From: CBDCUQ01 sp965222835
GTDB lineage: Bacteria; Pseudomonadota; Alphaproteobacteria; Rhizobiales; Hyphomicrobiaceae
Assembly (NCBI GenBank): GCA_965222835.1
Contig: CBDCUQ010000001.1
Span: 248,001 to 312,000, forward strand
DNA: 64,000 nt
Direction: 5' to 3'
Shown: positions 24,455-32,491 of the stretch, piece after piece
Layout of the letters: each line of letters opens with the position of its first letter
How positions within the stretch are numbered: the first letter of the stretch is position 1
The notes under the pieces: model-generated
The model's database searches: none
The model's input: the letters and a program-made list of their open reading frames with translations, nothing else
What the model was told of the DNA's origin: nothing
Made by a program: the position numbers and the translations under genes

Positions 24455-25777
24455 TTAGCCTGCCGCTGGCCCGCCGTGCTGCACGCCGGATCCGGCGCTA
24501 TCCTTCGCCTCAGAATCGAGACGTTTGACACGCACCGCCGTAATCTTGTTGCGGTTCTTTCTCAGGATCTCGAAGCGGTAGCCGTAGAAGGTGAAGACCT
24601 GCCCTGGTTCCGGAATCGTCTGCGCCTCGTGGATAACCAGACCGGCAACCGTCGTCGCCTCCTCATCCGGCAGCTCCCAGTCCATATACCGGTTTAAGTC
24701 ACGAACCGTGACAGTTCCGTCGACATTCACCGTACCATCCGGTTGAACCCGAATGTTCATGTCCTGCGCATCGTGTTCGTCGGCGATCTGTCCGACAATC
24801 TCCTCGATGATGTCTTCTAGCGTGATCAGCCCCTGAACCTCGCCGTACTCATCGACAACCAGCGCCATTTGCGCCTTGCGCTTCAAAAATTGATTGAGCT
24901 GGGTGCGAAGGCTCGTCGTCTCGGGAACAAACCAAGGCTCTTGCGCGAAACTCTTCACGTCGAGCTTCGCGACATCCCAGCCCGCCCGTCCCAGCGCCTC
25001 CAAGAGGTCCTTGGAATGCAGAACGGCGACGATGTTCTCGGTCTCCTCACTCCACATCGGAATGCGCGTGTACTGTGACTCCAGAATTGCATCGATGACA
25101 GTTTGCGGATCGCCGTCGATGTCGAGCGTCTCCATCTTCGTCCGGTGAACCATGATGTCGGCGACCTGCAATTCCTTCAGGTCCAGCACACCGCCGAGCA
25201 TATCTGCGTCACCGCGTGACACGGCGCCTTCTTTGGCCCCCAGCTTGATCGTGCCGCGGATCTCTTCATGTGTTGCGAGAATGTTTGACTTGTCGTCCCG
25301 CTCAGTCGGCGTCAGCCTCAGAATCTGGCGCGTTAGAAATTCGACCGCATAGGTAAACGGCCGCAAGACAAACACCGCGGCCCGCATTACCGGCGACACA
25401 AACAGCGCCACCTGATCAGCATAAGCGATGGCATAGGTCTTGGGCAGAACCTCCGCAAAGATCACGATCAGCAGCGTCAAGATAACAGTTGCGTAGGCGA
25501 CGCCGACATCGCCGAACAAGCCGATAAAGAGACTCGTAGTCAGCGACGAGGCAAGAATATTGACCAGGTTGTTCCCGAGCAGAATGGTGCCGATCAACCG
25601 GCCCGGCTCCGAAAGCAGCGAGTTGACGAGCCGAGCGCTCTCGTCGCCTTCCTCTTCGAGGGTGTGCATCCGCGCGCGTGAGGCCGCCGTCAGCGCGGTC
25701 TCCGAGCCCGAGAAAAAGCCTGATGCCACAAGCAGCAACAGGACAAATAGCAGGGTCAGTCCAATTTCGAAGGTCAT
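24455..25777 (-). CDS. CNNM/CorC-HlyC family membrane protein with CBS pair
   Basis: 440 aa. The DUF21 membrane domain with four helices (residues 1-190, SGFFSGSETALTAASRARMHTLEEEGDESA) is followed by two CBS domains (DIMVHRTKMETLDID..., VLHSKDLLEAL, LVVDEYGEVQGLITLEDIIEEIVG) and a CorC_HlyC domain (YMDWELPDEEATTVAGLVIHEAQTIPEPGQVFTFYGYRFEIL). Relatives take part in Mg2+/Co2+ efflux; the older label hemolysin is not supported. It is downstream of aroB on the same strand. Confidence 0.93.
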   Translation of the reverse strand: MTFEIGLTLLFVLLLLVASGFFSGSETALTAASRARMHTLEEEGDESARLVNSLLSEPGRLIGTILLGNNLVNILASSLTTSLFIGLFGDVGVAYATVILTLLIVIFAEVLPKTYAIAYADQVALFVSPVMRAAVFVLRPFTYAVEFLTRQILRLTPTERDDKSNILATHEEIRGTIKLGAKEGAVSRGDADMLGGVLDLKELQVADIMVHRTKMETLDIDGDPQTVIDAILESQYTRIPMWSEETENIVAVLHSKDLLEALGRAGWDVAKLDVKSFAQEPWFVPETTSLRTQLNQFLKRKAQMALVVDEYGEVQGLITLEDIIEEIVGQIADEHDAQDMNIRVQPDGTVNVDGTVTVRDLNRYMDWELPDEEATTVAGLVIHEAQTIPEPGQVFTFYGYRFEILRKNRNKITAVRVKRLDSEAKDSAGSGVQHGGPAAG

Positions 25778-25947
25778 TGCCTCATCCGGTAAGTCAGGGT
25801 CCGCCAGGCGGCCGTTCTGGCCGCAGAGTATAGAACATGCATTGCCAAAGTGGGTTGCGGGCCGGGCCAGGTTGTATCGACCCCATCAAAATGAGGGTCC
25901 CTTGACACCGGATGGCGTCCCGCGAACCGCAAATTGGGGCGCAGGCT

Positions 25948-27102
25948 CTAGGCCGAGGCGGTAATCGCGCGCGCCAGAAAATCGCGCACGCGGTCGATCG
26001 CGACATCACGTGTCACAAACGCCTCGCCAATACCGCGGGCGAGGATGAACGTAAGCCGCCCGTCACGCACTTTCTTGTCCTGCCCCATGAGGCGGACCAA
26101 GTCGTCGACAGAAGGCGTGCCACCCGGGATGTCGGCAATCCGTGTCGGCAGCCCAACCGACCTGAGATGCGCCTTGACCCGATCTGCGGTTTCTGCCGCA
26201 CAAAATTCGAGCTCTTCCGAAAACCCGAAAGCGAGACACATCCCGATCGCGACGCCTTCGCCGTGCAACAGCCGGTCGGAATACCCCGTCCACGCTTCGA
26301 GAGCGTGACCGAATGTGTGCCCGAGGTTGAGAAGCGCGCGGTCACCGGTTTCGTGCTCGTCCCGTTCGACAATCCGCGCCTTGGCTTTGACACTCGTTTC
26401 GATCGCCTGGGCCAGCGCCTCCGGCTCAAAAGCAAACACGCCCTGCCCGTTTTTTTCCAGCCAGGCAAAGAACGGGGCATCGCCGAGCAAACCATACTTC
26501 ACAACTTCGGCGTATCCGGCCCGCATCTCGCGCGGCGGCAGTGTCTTCAGCACGTCGGTATCGGCAATAACCAGGCTTGGCTGGTGGAACACGCCAATCA
26601 GATTCTTGCCCTGGGCCGTGTTGATACCGGTTTTGCCGCCGACGGAACTGTCGACCTGCGCCAGCAGCGAGGTTGGCACCTGAACGAAACGCACGCCCCG
26701 GCGCAAAATACCAGCGGCAAATCCAGCGAGATCGCCAATCACCCCGCCCCCGAACGCGACCACAAGGTCACCGCGCTCTAAACCCATTTCCAGGAGGGCT
26801 TCGGAAAGCGGTTCCAGCTCGCGAAAGCTCTTTGTTGCCTCACCCGGCTTGAGAACAATCGACCCTTTATGGCGGCCCTCTGCCTTAAGGCTCGCTTCGA
26901 GCGCCCCAAGGTGGTGCCCGGCAACATTCTCATCCGTGACAATACCGCATTTTGATTTGCCAAGACGCGTCGCGATAAGCCGTCCGGCCTCAGCCAGGAG
27001 GTCGGGCCCAATAAGAACATCATAGCTCCGATCACCCAAAGCAACGGGAACTGTTCGCTGGGCACGCGTTGCGGCTGCCAATGAATTTACGACGGTGGGC
27101 AT
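25948..27102 (-). CDS. aroB: 3-dehydroquinate synthase
   Basis: 384 aa. The NAD site GIVTDENVAG, the GGGVIGDLAGFAAGILRRGVRFVQVPTSLLAQVDSSVGGKTGIN signature and the metal ligands in GYAEVVKYGLLGD, NLGHTFGHALEA and LLHGEGVAIGM are intact. It converts DAHP to 3-dehydroquinate, step two of the shikimate pathway. It lies 48 bp downstream of aroK, the usual aroK-aroB order. Confidence 0.97.
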   Translation of the reverse strand: MPTVVNSLAAATRAQRTVPVALGDRSYDVLIGPDLLAEAGRLIATRLGKSKCGIVTDENVAGHHLGALEASLKAEGRHKGSIVLKPGEATKSFRELEPLSEALLEMGLERGDLVVAFGGGVIGDLAGFAAGILRRGVRFVQVPTSLLAQVDSSVGGKTGINTAQGKNLIGVFHQPSLVIADTDVLKTLPPREMRAGYAEVVKYGLLGDAPFFAWLEKNGQGVFAFEPEALAQAIETSVKAKARIVERDEHETGDRALLNLGHTFGHALEAWTGYSDRLLHGEGVAIGMCLAFGFSEELEFCAAETADRVKAHLRSVGLPTRIADIPGGTPSVDDLVRLMGQDKKVRDGRLTFILARGIGEAFVTRDVAIDRVRDFLARAITASA

Positions 27103-27150
27103 GAATTCGGGCTCGAGACTTCAACTCCTATCGGGTGCGCGCTTGTCCTA

Positions 27151-27822
27151 TCAGACCGCCGGGCTCTGGGCCAGCGCCGGCAGCCTCCGCAAGGCATGTA
27201 AGATCTCCGCCACAATCACCTCATGGGGCACATCCCGGCTATGAACCGTCACATCGGCGTTGGCGTAAACTGGATAACGCTCCGACATAAGATCACGCAT
27301 CACCGCCTCCGGATCGCTGTTCTTGAGAAGCGGCCGTGTATCGCGTTTTAGGACACGGCGCATCAGCACCGGAAGATCGGCTTTGAGCCAGATGGAAATG
27401 CCCGTTTCTCTGATTTTTTCGCGCGTCTCGGGAGTCATGAACGCACCCCCTCCCGTCGCCAAGACCTGCGGGCCGTCACCAAGAAGCCGGGCAATGACGC
27501 GCCGCTCCCCGTCGCGAAAATAAGCTTCACCATGATCGGCAAAGATCTCGTTGATGCTCTTACGGTGCGCCTTCACAATTTCATCGTCGGCATCGACAAA
27601 GGGAAGGCCAAGCTTACTAGCGACTCGCTTGCCGACCGACGACTTGCCACAGCCCATCAAACCGACCAACACAAGAGATCGATCGCCCAATGCGCGCCTC
27701 ACCTCGGCCCACACGCTCGAATCATCCGGTGCATTTTGTCGTACAGGAGCCACGGCAGTCAGTTTCGCTTTTTCCGGCGCCCTCGTTCGGAGCGAGCCCA
27801 AGGAGGGACTCTTTCTGGCCAA
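27151..27822 (-). CDS. aroK: Shikimate kinase
   Basis: 223 aa from a TTG at 27822; no ATG or GTG is available upstream before an in-frame TAA, so the start is TTG or internal. The core (from about residue 48) has Walker A LVGLMGCGKSSVGKRVA, the shikimate-binding PFVDADDEI, RDGERRVIARLL, the GGGAF motif and the lid Arg in RDTRPLL. The 45-residue N-terminal extension is basic and probably disordered. It phosphorylates shikimate at the 3-OH. Confidence 0.95.
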   Translation of the reverse strand: MARKSPSLGSLRTRAPEKAKLTAVAPVRQNAPDDSSVWAEVRRALGDRSLVLVGLMGCGKSSVGKRVASKLGLPFVDADDEIVKAHRKSINEIFADHGEAYFRDGERRVIARLLGDGPQVLATGGGAFMTPETREKIRETGISIWLKADLPVLMRRVLKRDTRPLLKNSDPEAVMRDLMSERYPVYANADVTVHSRDVPHEVIVAEILHALRRLPALAQSPAV

Positions 27823-27889
27823 ATCTGAAAGGATCTGCGATAGTTAAATTCGAGCGGACCAAATAGCAGAAAGAGAGGCCGGAGACAAA

Positions 27890-28036
27890 ATGCCAAACCT
27901 TTTTAGGTTTCTCACAGTGACCGGCACCATCTGCGGTATCATCGCGGGCACGCTCCTATTCTTCTCCGTTCAGTTCGAGCCCGAACTCAAAGAGGAAACC
28001 AAGGTTGTACCGGGCATCAAGATTCGCAAAGAGTAA
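27890..28036 (+). CDS. 48-aa single-pass membrane protein
   Basis: The peptide begins MPNLFRFLTVTGTICGIIAG; a single helix covers about residues 7-27 and a charged tail (EPELKEETKVVPGIKIRKE) follows. GGAG at 27881-27884, five bases before the ATG, supports translation. It lies between divergent aroK and xerD, 55 bp before xerD on the same strand. Small conserved membrane peptides occur at this spot in related genomes, but I know no function. Confidence 0.7.
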   Translation: MPNLFRFLTVTGTICGIIAGTLLFFSVQFEPELKEETKVVPGIKIRKE

Positions 28037-28091
28037 ACAGAGGCGTCGTTGAAGCCTTGCCGAATCTGGACACTCTCAACACTCTCAACCC

Positions 28092-29033
28092 ATGACCGAT
28101 ACGTGCCAGAACCAAATCGGCGCCTTTCTCGAAATGCTCGAGGCAGAGCGCGGCGCCGCCCGCAACACGCTCGACGCCTACCGCCGCGACCTCGGCGATT
28201 TCCTGGAATTTACGCGAACCTCCGGCCAAACCCTGGCAGCCACCCAGCGCACCGGCATCACACAGTACCTGCAACACATTGCAACACAAGGCTTGGCGCC
28301 GGCATCACGCGCTCGGCGTCTGTCTTCGCTCCGCCAGTTCTACCGGTTCCTCGAAAGGGAAGGCATCATCAGCGTCAATCCCGCCGAAGGTGCCGAAGCA
28401 CCCAAACGCGCCAAACCATTGCCGAAGACATTGTCAGTCGGCGAAGTCGACCGCCTTCTGACATTCGCAAGATCAGCCACGCAAGGTTTACAAGGTCGGG
28501 ACCTAGTGCGCGCCGTGCGTTTCCACTGTCTCGTCGAACTGCTTTACGCAACGGGGCTCCGCGTTACTGAGCTCGTATCCCTTCCGCGTAGCGTTCTGCA
28601 AGGCGACCCGCGCGTGCTGACGATCAAAGGCAAAGGCGGGCGTGAGCGAATGGTTCCTCTAAACACGGCAGCACGCACAGCACTCGACCGGTACCTGTTA
28701 CTTGGAACCGCACCGGACGATGGCGTCGCCCCGATGGTGGCCAACAGATGGCTTTTTCCCTCGCGCGGCGCGGAAGGACACCTGACGCGCCAGCGTTTCG
28801 CCCAAGACCTTAAGAACCTTGCGATCGCGGCTGATCTCGATCCGGAACGCGTCAGCCCGCACGTGCTCCGCCATGCCTTCGCCAGCCACCTTCTGGACCG
28901 CGGAGCGGACTTGCGCTCTGTCCAGCAGCTCCTTGGACATGCCGATATTTCGACCACCGAGATCTACACCCACGTGCTCGAAGAGCGGCTCAAAAAAGTC
29001 GTGTTCGAACACCATCCTTTGGCTAAAGACTAA
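28092..29033 (+). CDS. xerD: Site-specific tyrosine recombinase XerD
   Basis: 313 aa. The N-terminal SAM-like domain (FLEMLEAERGAARNTLDAYRRDLGDFLEF) is followed by a catalytic domain with Arg in LLYATGLRVTELVSL, His-x-x-Arg in SPHVLRHAFASHLLDRGADLRSVQQLLGHADIS and nucleophile Tyr in TTEIYTHV. With XerC it resolves chromosome dimers at dif. No phage or integron context and the length fits XerD, so the housekeeping role is preferred. Confidence 0.92.
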   Translation: MTDTCQNQIGAFLEMLEAERGAARNTLDAYRRDLGDFLEFTRTSGQTLAATQRTGITQYLQHIATQGLAPASRARRLSSLRQFYRFLEREGIISVNPAEGAEAPKRAKPLPKTLSVGEVDRLLTFARSATQGLQGRDLVRAVRFHCLVELLYATGLRVTELVSLPRSVLQGDPRVLTIKGKGGRERMVPLNTAARTALDRYLLLGTAPDDGVAPMVANRWLFPSRGAEGHLTRQRFAQDLKNLAIAADLDPERVSPHVLRHAFASHLLDRGADLRSVQQLLGHADISTTEIYTHVLEERLKKVVFEHHPLAKD

Positions 29034-29197
29034 ACACGAAAGCCCGATTTCTGGGCCAAACACGCTCAAGCCGCGCACGCGTTAAAGTGTCTGAAACCCC
29101 TTTCTTGACACCTGACGGGCAGCAGCGCGAATGTGCGTCGCAATAAGGCGCCGGCGCAAACATGTACCCCGGCGTGGGCAGAAATGGACCACAGACC

Positions 29198-30175
29198 ATG
29201 ACCGATCAGCAGCCGACCGCTACGGTTCGCACGTATCTCGATTTCGAAAAGCCGATCGCCGAACTAGAAGGCAAGGTCGCCGAGCTAAGAACGCTCGAGG
29301 ACGGCGAAGCCGTCTCGATCACCGAAGAGATCCGCAAGCTCGAGCAGAAAGCCAAGACGGCACTGGTCGACATGTACGCAAACCTGACGCCGTGGCAGAA
29401 GACCCAAGTGGCCCGTCACCCAGAGCGGCCGCATTGCATGGATTACATCGACGAACTGATCGAGGATTTCACACCCCTCGCAGGCGATCGCTACTTCGCC
29501 GAAGATCAAGCCATTGTCGGCGGACCGGGACGGTTCCGCGGACGCTCCGTAATGGTCATTGGCCATGAAAAGGGTTCAGACACGGAAGGGCGCATTCGGC
29601 ACAACTTCGGGATGGCCAAGCCCGAGGGGTACCGCAAGGCCGTACGCCTTATGGAAATGGCGGACAAGTTTGGGCTACCGGTGATCACACTCGTCGACAC
29701 GGCTGGCGCCTACCCGGGAATCGGAGCCGAAGAACGCGGACAAGCCGAAGCGATTGCCAGGTCGACCGACTGTTGCCTATCACTTGGCGTCCCCATTATC
29801 GCTGTTGTTATTGGCGAAGGCGGATCGGGCGGTGCCGTCGCCATTGCCTCGGCCAATCGCATCCTAATGCTCGAACACTCGATTTACACCGTGGCGTCGC
29901 CGGAAGCCGCAGCATCCATCCTCTGGCGCGATTCGTCCAAGGCCATCGACGCGGCAACAAACATGAAGATCACCGCCCAGGATCTGGAAAACCTCGGCGT
30001 CATCGACGTCATCATCAGCGAGCCCATTGGTGGCGCCCATCGCGACCGGAAACACGCCATCGACGCAGCCGGCGAAGTGATCGCCAAAGCGCTCTCGGAG
30101 TTCGATAATAAGTCGCCGGCGGAAATCAAAAAGCAGCGCCACGACAGGTTTCTGTCCATAGGGCGCTCCCTCTGA
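29198..30175 (+). CDS. accA: Acetyl-CoA carboxylase carboxyltransferase subunit alpha
   Basis: 325 aa from ATG 29198 (MTDQQPT); an ATG at 29162 is in frame but extends past the family start. RTYLDFEKPIAELEGKVAEL, HPERPHCMDYIDEL, VMVIGHEKGSDTEGRIRHNFGMAKPEGYRKAVRLM, LVDTAGAYPGIGAEERGQAEAIA and GEGGSGGAVAIASANRILMLEHSIYTVASPEAAASILWRD are the AccA signatures. It transfers CO2 from biotin to acetyl-CoA, giving malonyl-CoA for fatty-acid synthesis. TTGACA at 29104 may be part of its promoter. Confidence 0.97.
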   Translation: MTDQQPTATVRTYLDFEKPIAELEGKVAELRTLEDGEAVSITEEIRKLEQKAKTALVDMYANLTPWQKTQVARHPERPHCMDYIDELIEDFTPLAGDRYFAEDQAIVGGPGRFRGRSVMVIGHEKGSDTEGRIRHNFGMAKPEGYRKAVRLMEMADKFGLPVITLVDTAGAYPGIGAEERGQAEAIARSTDCCLSLGVPIIAVVIGEGGSGGAVAIASANRILMLEHSIYTVASPEAAASILWRDSSKAIDAATNMKITAQDLENLGVIDVIISEPIGGAHRDRKHAIDAAGEVIAKALSEFDNKSPAEIKKQRHDRFLSIGRSL

Positions 30176-30357
30176 GCACATCTAAGTCCCTGATTTCGGG
30201 CGCCTTCCCGCCCTTTCCCCGCCCCAATCGTCGGCATAGTCGGTCTTGATCGGGCCGCCTGGCGGGAGTAGAGGAATCGTGTAGGGATTCCTTAATATTA
30301 GGGAATTGTTAACGGGGAGAACCGAATGGTGGTCGCCGTGCGCCAGGGGGAAAGCGT

Positions 30358-31380
30358 TTGCGTATGATCATCCCGAGGGAACGTTTCGCGCTGAAGTGGA
30401 CGCGTGCGCTAGCGGCAATTGGTGTCGCGGGCTTCATCGCGGCGTGTTCCAACACACCTGCTATTCCACCGGCCGAGCAGCCGCTCTCGAAAGAGAGCAT
30501 GAGTTTGCTCGGCAAAAAGGGCATGACGCACAACGCGCCCATCTTCATTCGCATCTTTAAGGAGGAATCCGAGCTTGAAGTTTGGAAAGCGCGCGAAGAT
30601 GGCCGCTTCTATCACTTCAAGACGTATCCAATCTGCAATTGGTCGGGCCGGCTTGGGCCCAAGCTGAAGAAAGGCGACAAGCAAGCACCAGAAGGTTTCT
30701 ACACCGTCTCGCCGCAACAAATGAAACCGGATTCAAAGTACCATGTGGCCTTCAACATGGGCTTCCCGAACACTTTCGATCGCGCCAACAGGCGCACGGG
30801 CCAGTTCCTCATGGTGCATGGCGGGTGCACCTCCGCTGGCTGCTACGCTATGACCGACGCCCTTGTCGAAGAAATTTATGCGCTCGCGCGTGAAGCGTTC
30901 CGCGGCGGCCAGCTGAGCTTCGAGGTTCATGCCTATCCCTTCCGCATGACCGACCAGAAACTCGCGCGCTTCAAGAAAAACAAATGGTATCGATTCTGGC
31001 GCAACTTGAAGCAGGGCTACGACTTCTTCGAGGTGCACCGCATTCCCCCGACGATTGCCGTGTGCGAGCGGCGCTACGTCGTGAATGTCGCTCTACCGCA
31101 GGGCAGGAGAATCAACCCCCGAGGCCGCTGCCCCAACTTCAAACGCCCGCAATTTGAACCCTTTGCGCCGGGACTCCATGACTGGAAACTCGCCAACGAG
31201 CGTATCGTGATGCCGGGTCCCAAGATGCGTGAGGTTGCCGAGGTCGAACGCAGTGCCGGGGACGCATCGGAAAGAAGCAGCGGCGCCAATAGCGAGAGCA
31301 GGACGGCATCAGGCACGGCGACGGGTACGGGTGCATCGGCTTTCGGCCCTGGCGCCTATGGGCTCGGCTTTAATCAGTGA
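30358..31380 (+). CDS. YafK-like L,D-transpeptidase-fold lipoprotein
   Basis: 340 aa; the TTG at 30358 has AGGGGG at ideal spacing, though ATG 30364 is in frame. The lipobox FIAAC gives lipidation at Cys30. The YkuD-fold segment runs from about 60 to 245, with the catalytic block MVHGGCTSAGCYAMTD (His154, Cys162). The fingerprint FKTYPICNWSGRLGPKLKKGDKQAPEGFY is that of the YafK (DpaA) subgroup, which in E. coli cleaves protein-peptidoglycan links rather than forming them. The tail (about 290-340) is Ser/Gly/Ala-rich and disordered. Its stop overlaps the GTG start of the paralogue. Confidence 0.87.
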   Translation: MRMIIPRERFALKWTRALAAIGVAGFIAACSNTPAIPPAEQPLSKESMSLLGKKGMTHNAPIFIRIFKEESELEVWKAREDGRFYHFKTYPICNWSGRLGPKLKKGDKQAPEGFYTVSPQQMKPDSKYHVAFNMGFPNTFDRANRRTGQFLMVHGGCTSAGCYAMTDALVEEIYALAREAFRGGQLSFEVHAYPFRMTDQKLARFKKNKWYRFWRNLKQGYDFFEVHRIPPTIAVCERRYVVNVALPQGRRINPRGRCPNFKRPQFEPFAPGLHDWKLANERIVMPGPKMREVAEVERSAGDASERSSGANSESRTASGTATGTGASAFGPGAYGLGFNQ

Positions 31381-32261
31381 CAGAACTTGAAAAGAACGAC
31401 CGCGGCCGAAGTGCGCGCAGGTCGGGCCGGCGCTTTCGCAAATGGTTCATAATCTGTCTCGCTCTTACAGTCGCGGGCGTAGCGCTGATCGCCCTCCGCT
31501 CATTTTACGCCGACGACCTCGAACACCTGACAATCCGCATGGAACGAGCCGAACGCATGGCTTACGCAGCAGCCGGAATGGCGCTCCCCGGAACACCGGC
31601 CCTCGAACGCCTCGACGCGCGGCTCAATGCCCATGGCCTTGCCCTTGGCACCCCCATCTTCATGCGGATCTTCAAGCGTGAGTTCGAATTGGAACTGTGG
31701 ATGTTGCGCGACGGGACCTTCCACCGCTTCGCGACCTATCCAATCTGCCGCTGGTCCGGCAGACTGGGGCCAAAGCTCAAAACCGGCGATCATCAGGCCC
31801 CCGAAGGGTTTTACACAGTCGACGCAAACGCCCTCAATCCAAACAGCCGCTGGCACCGATCCTTCAATCTCGGGTACCCGAATGCCTTCGACCGGGCCTA
31901 TGGCCGCACGGGCTCGTTTCTAATGGTCCACGGCGGCTGCGCATCGGTCGGCTGCTACGCCATGACCGATACCGTCATCGACGAGATCTGGCGCATCGTA
32001 ACCGCCGCACTAAAGAACGGTCAGAAGCGCTTTCAGGTCCAGATTTTTCCGTTTCGCATGAGCAACGAAAACCTTGCGTGGCGAAGCAAGAGCGCCCAAA
32101 TCGCGTTCTGGCGCAACCTAAAGAAAGGCCACGACATGTTCGAGGAAAGCTACGTACCGCCCAAGGTGCGTGTCTGCGACAAGAAGTACGTCTTTGCCCC
32201 CGGCGGTGCAGTTCGCGACGGCAGCGCACCGATCACAATCAAGTGCACTGCAGGCGGCTAG
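31377..32261 (+). CDS. YafK-like L,D-transpeptidase-fold protein, membrane-anchored paralogue
   Basis: 294 aa, GTG start overlapping the previous stop (GTGA). A cytoplasmic basic segment is followed by one helix (about 23-43) instead of a lipobox. FATYPICRWSGRLGPKLKTG, HQAPEGFYTVDANALNPNS and MVHGGCASVGCYAMTD (His185, Cys193) match the upstream gene closely, so the pair arose by tandem duplication. The different anchors would place the enzymes at different levels of the envelope (inferred). Confidence 0.87.
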   Translation: MTELEKNDRGRSARRSGRRFRKWFIICLALTVAGVALIALRSFYADDLEHLTIRMERAERMAYAAAGMALPGTPALERLDARLNAHGLALGTPIFMRIFKREFELELWMLRDGTFHRFATYPICRWSGRLGPKLKTGDHQAPEGFYTVDANALNPNSRWHRSFNLGYPNAFDRAYGRTGSFLMVHGGCASVGCYAMTDTVIDEIWRIVTAALKNGQKRFQVQIFPFRMSNENLAWRSKSAQIAFWRNLKKGHDMFEESYVPPKVRVCDKKYVFAPGGAVRDGSAPITIKCTAGG

Positions 32262-32370
32262 CACATGCTCAACTTGCGTGACGTACCTGGCCAGCCCACT
32301 CCCCCGCCCGGCCACCCAATCTATCATCACTATGGGTGGCCGGGCGGGGGAGTGGGTGGTTCAACTTGAA
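32262..32370. repeat. Palindromic intergenic repeat, copy 1 (24-bp perfect stem)
   Basis: Perfect 24-bp arms at 32295-32318 and 32333-32356 with a 14-nt loop. The arm contains ACTCCCCCGCCCGGCCACCC. The left flank CTCAACTTGCGTGACG...CCTGGCC is shared with the copy at 53457-53577, which lies in the opposite orientation. It starts right after the stop codon of the YafK-like gene and could act as a terminator-like structure, although no T-run follows. Confidence 0.8.
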
Positions 32371-32491
32371 TTGACCAAGCTCTAGAAGGCGCATCTTGCA
32401 GAGATCAGAGCCACCTCGCGAGAATGAGGCTTGAACTCGGATTGTCCGGATGCAATGCCAGTAGCCAAATCGCAATGGAGGCCGCACGGCC

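Noticed and set aside
28092..29033. XerD gene as a phage or integron integrase
   Set aside because: No attachment repeats or mobile genes nearby, and length and motifs fit housekeeping XerD.
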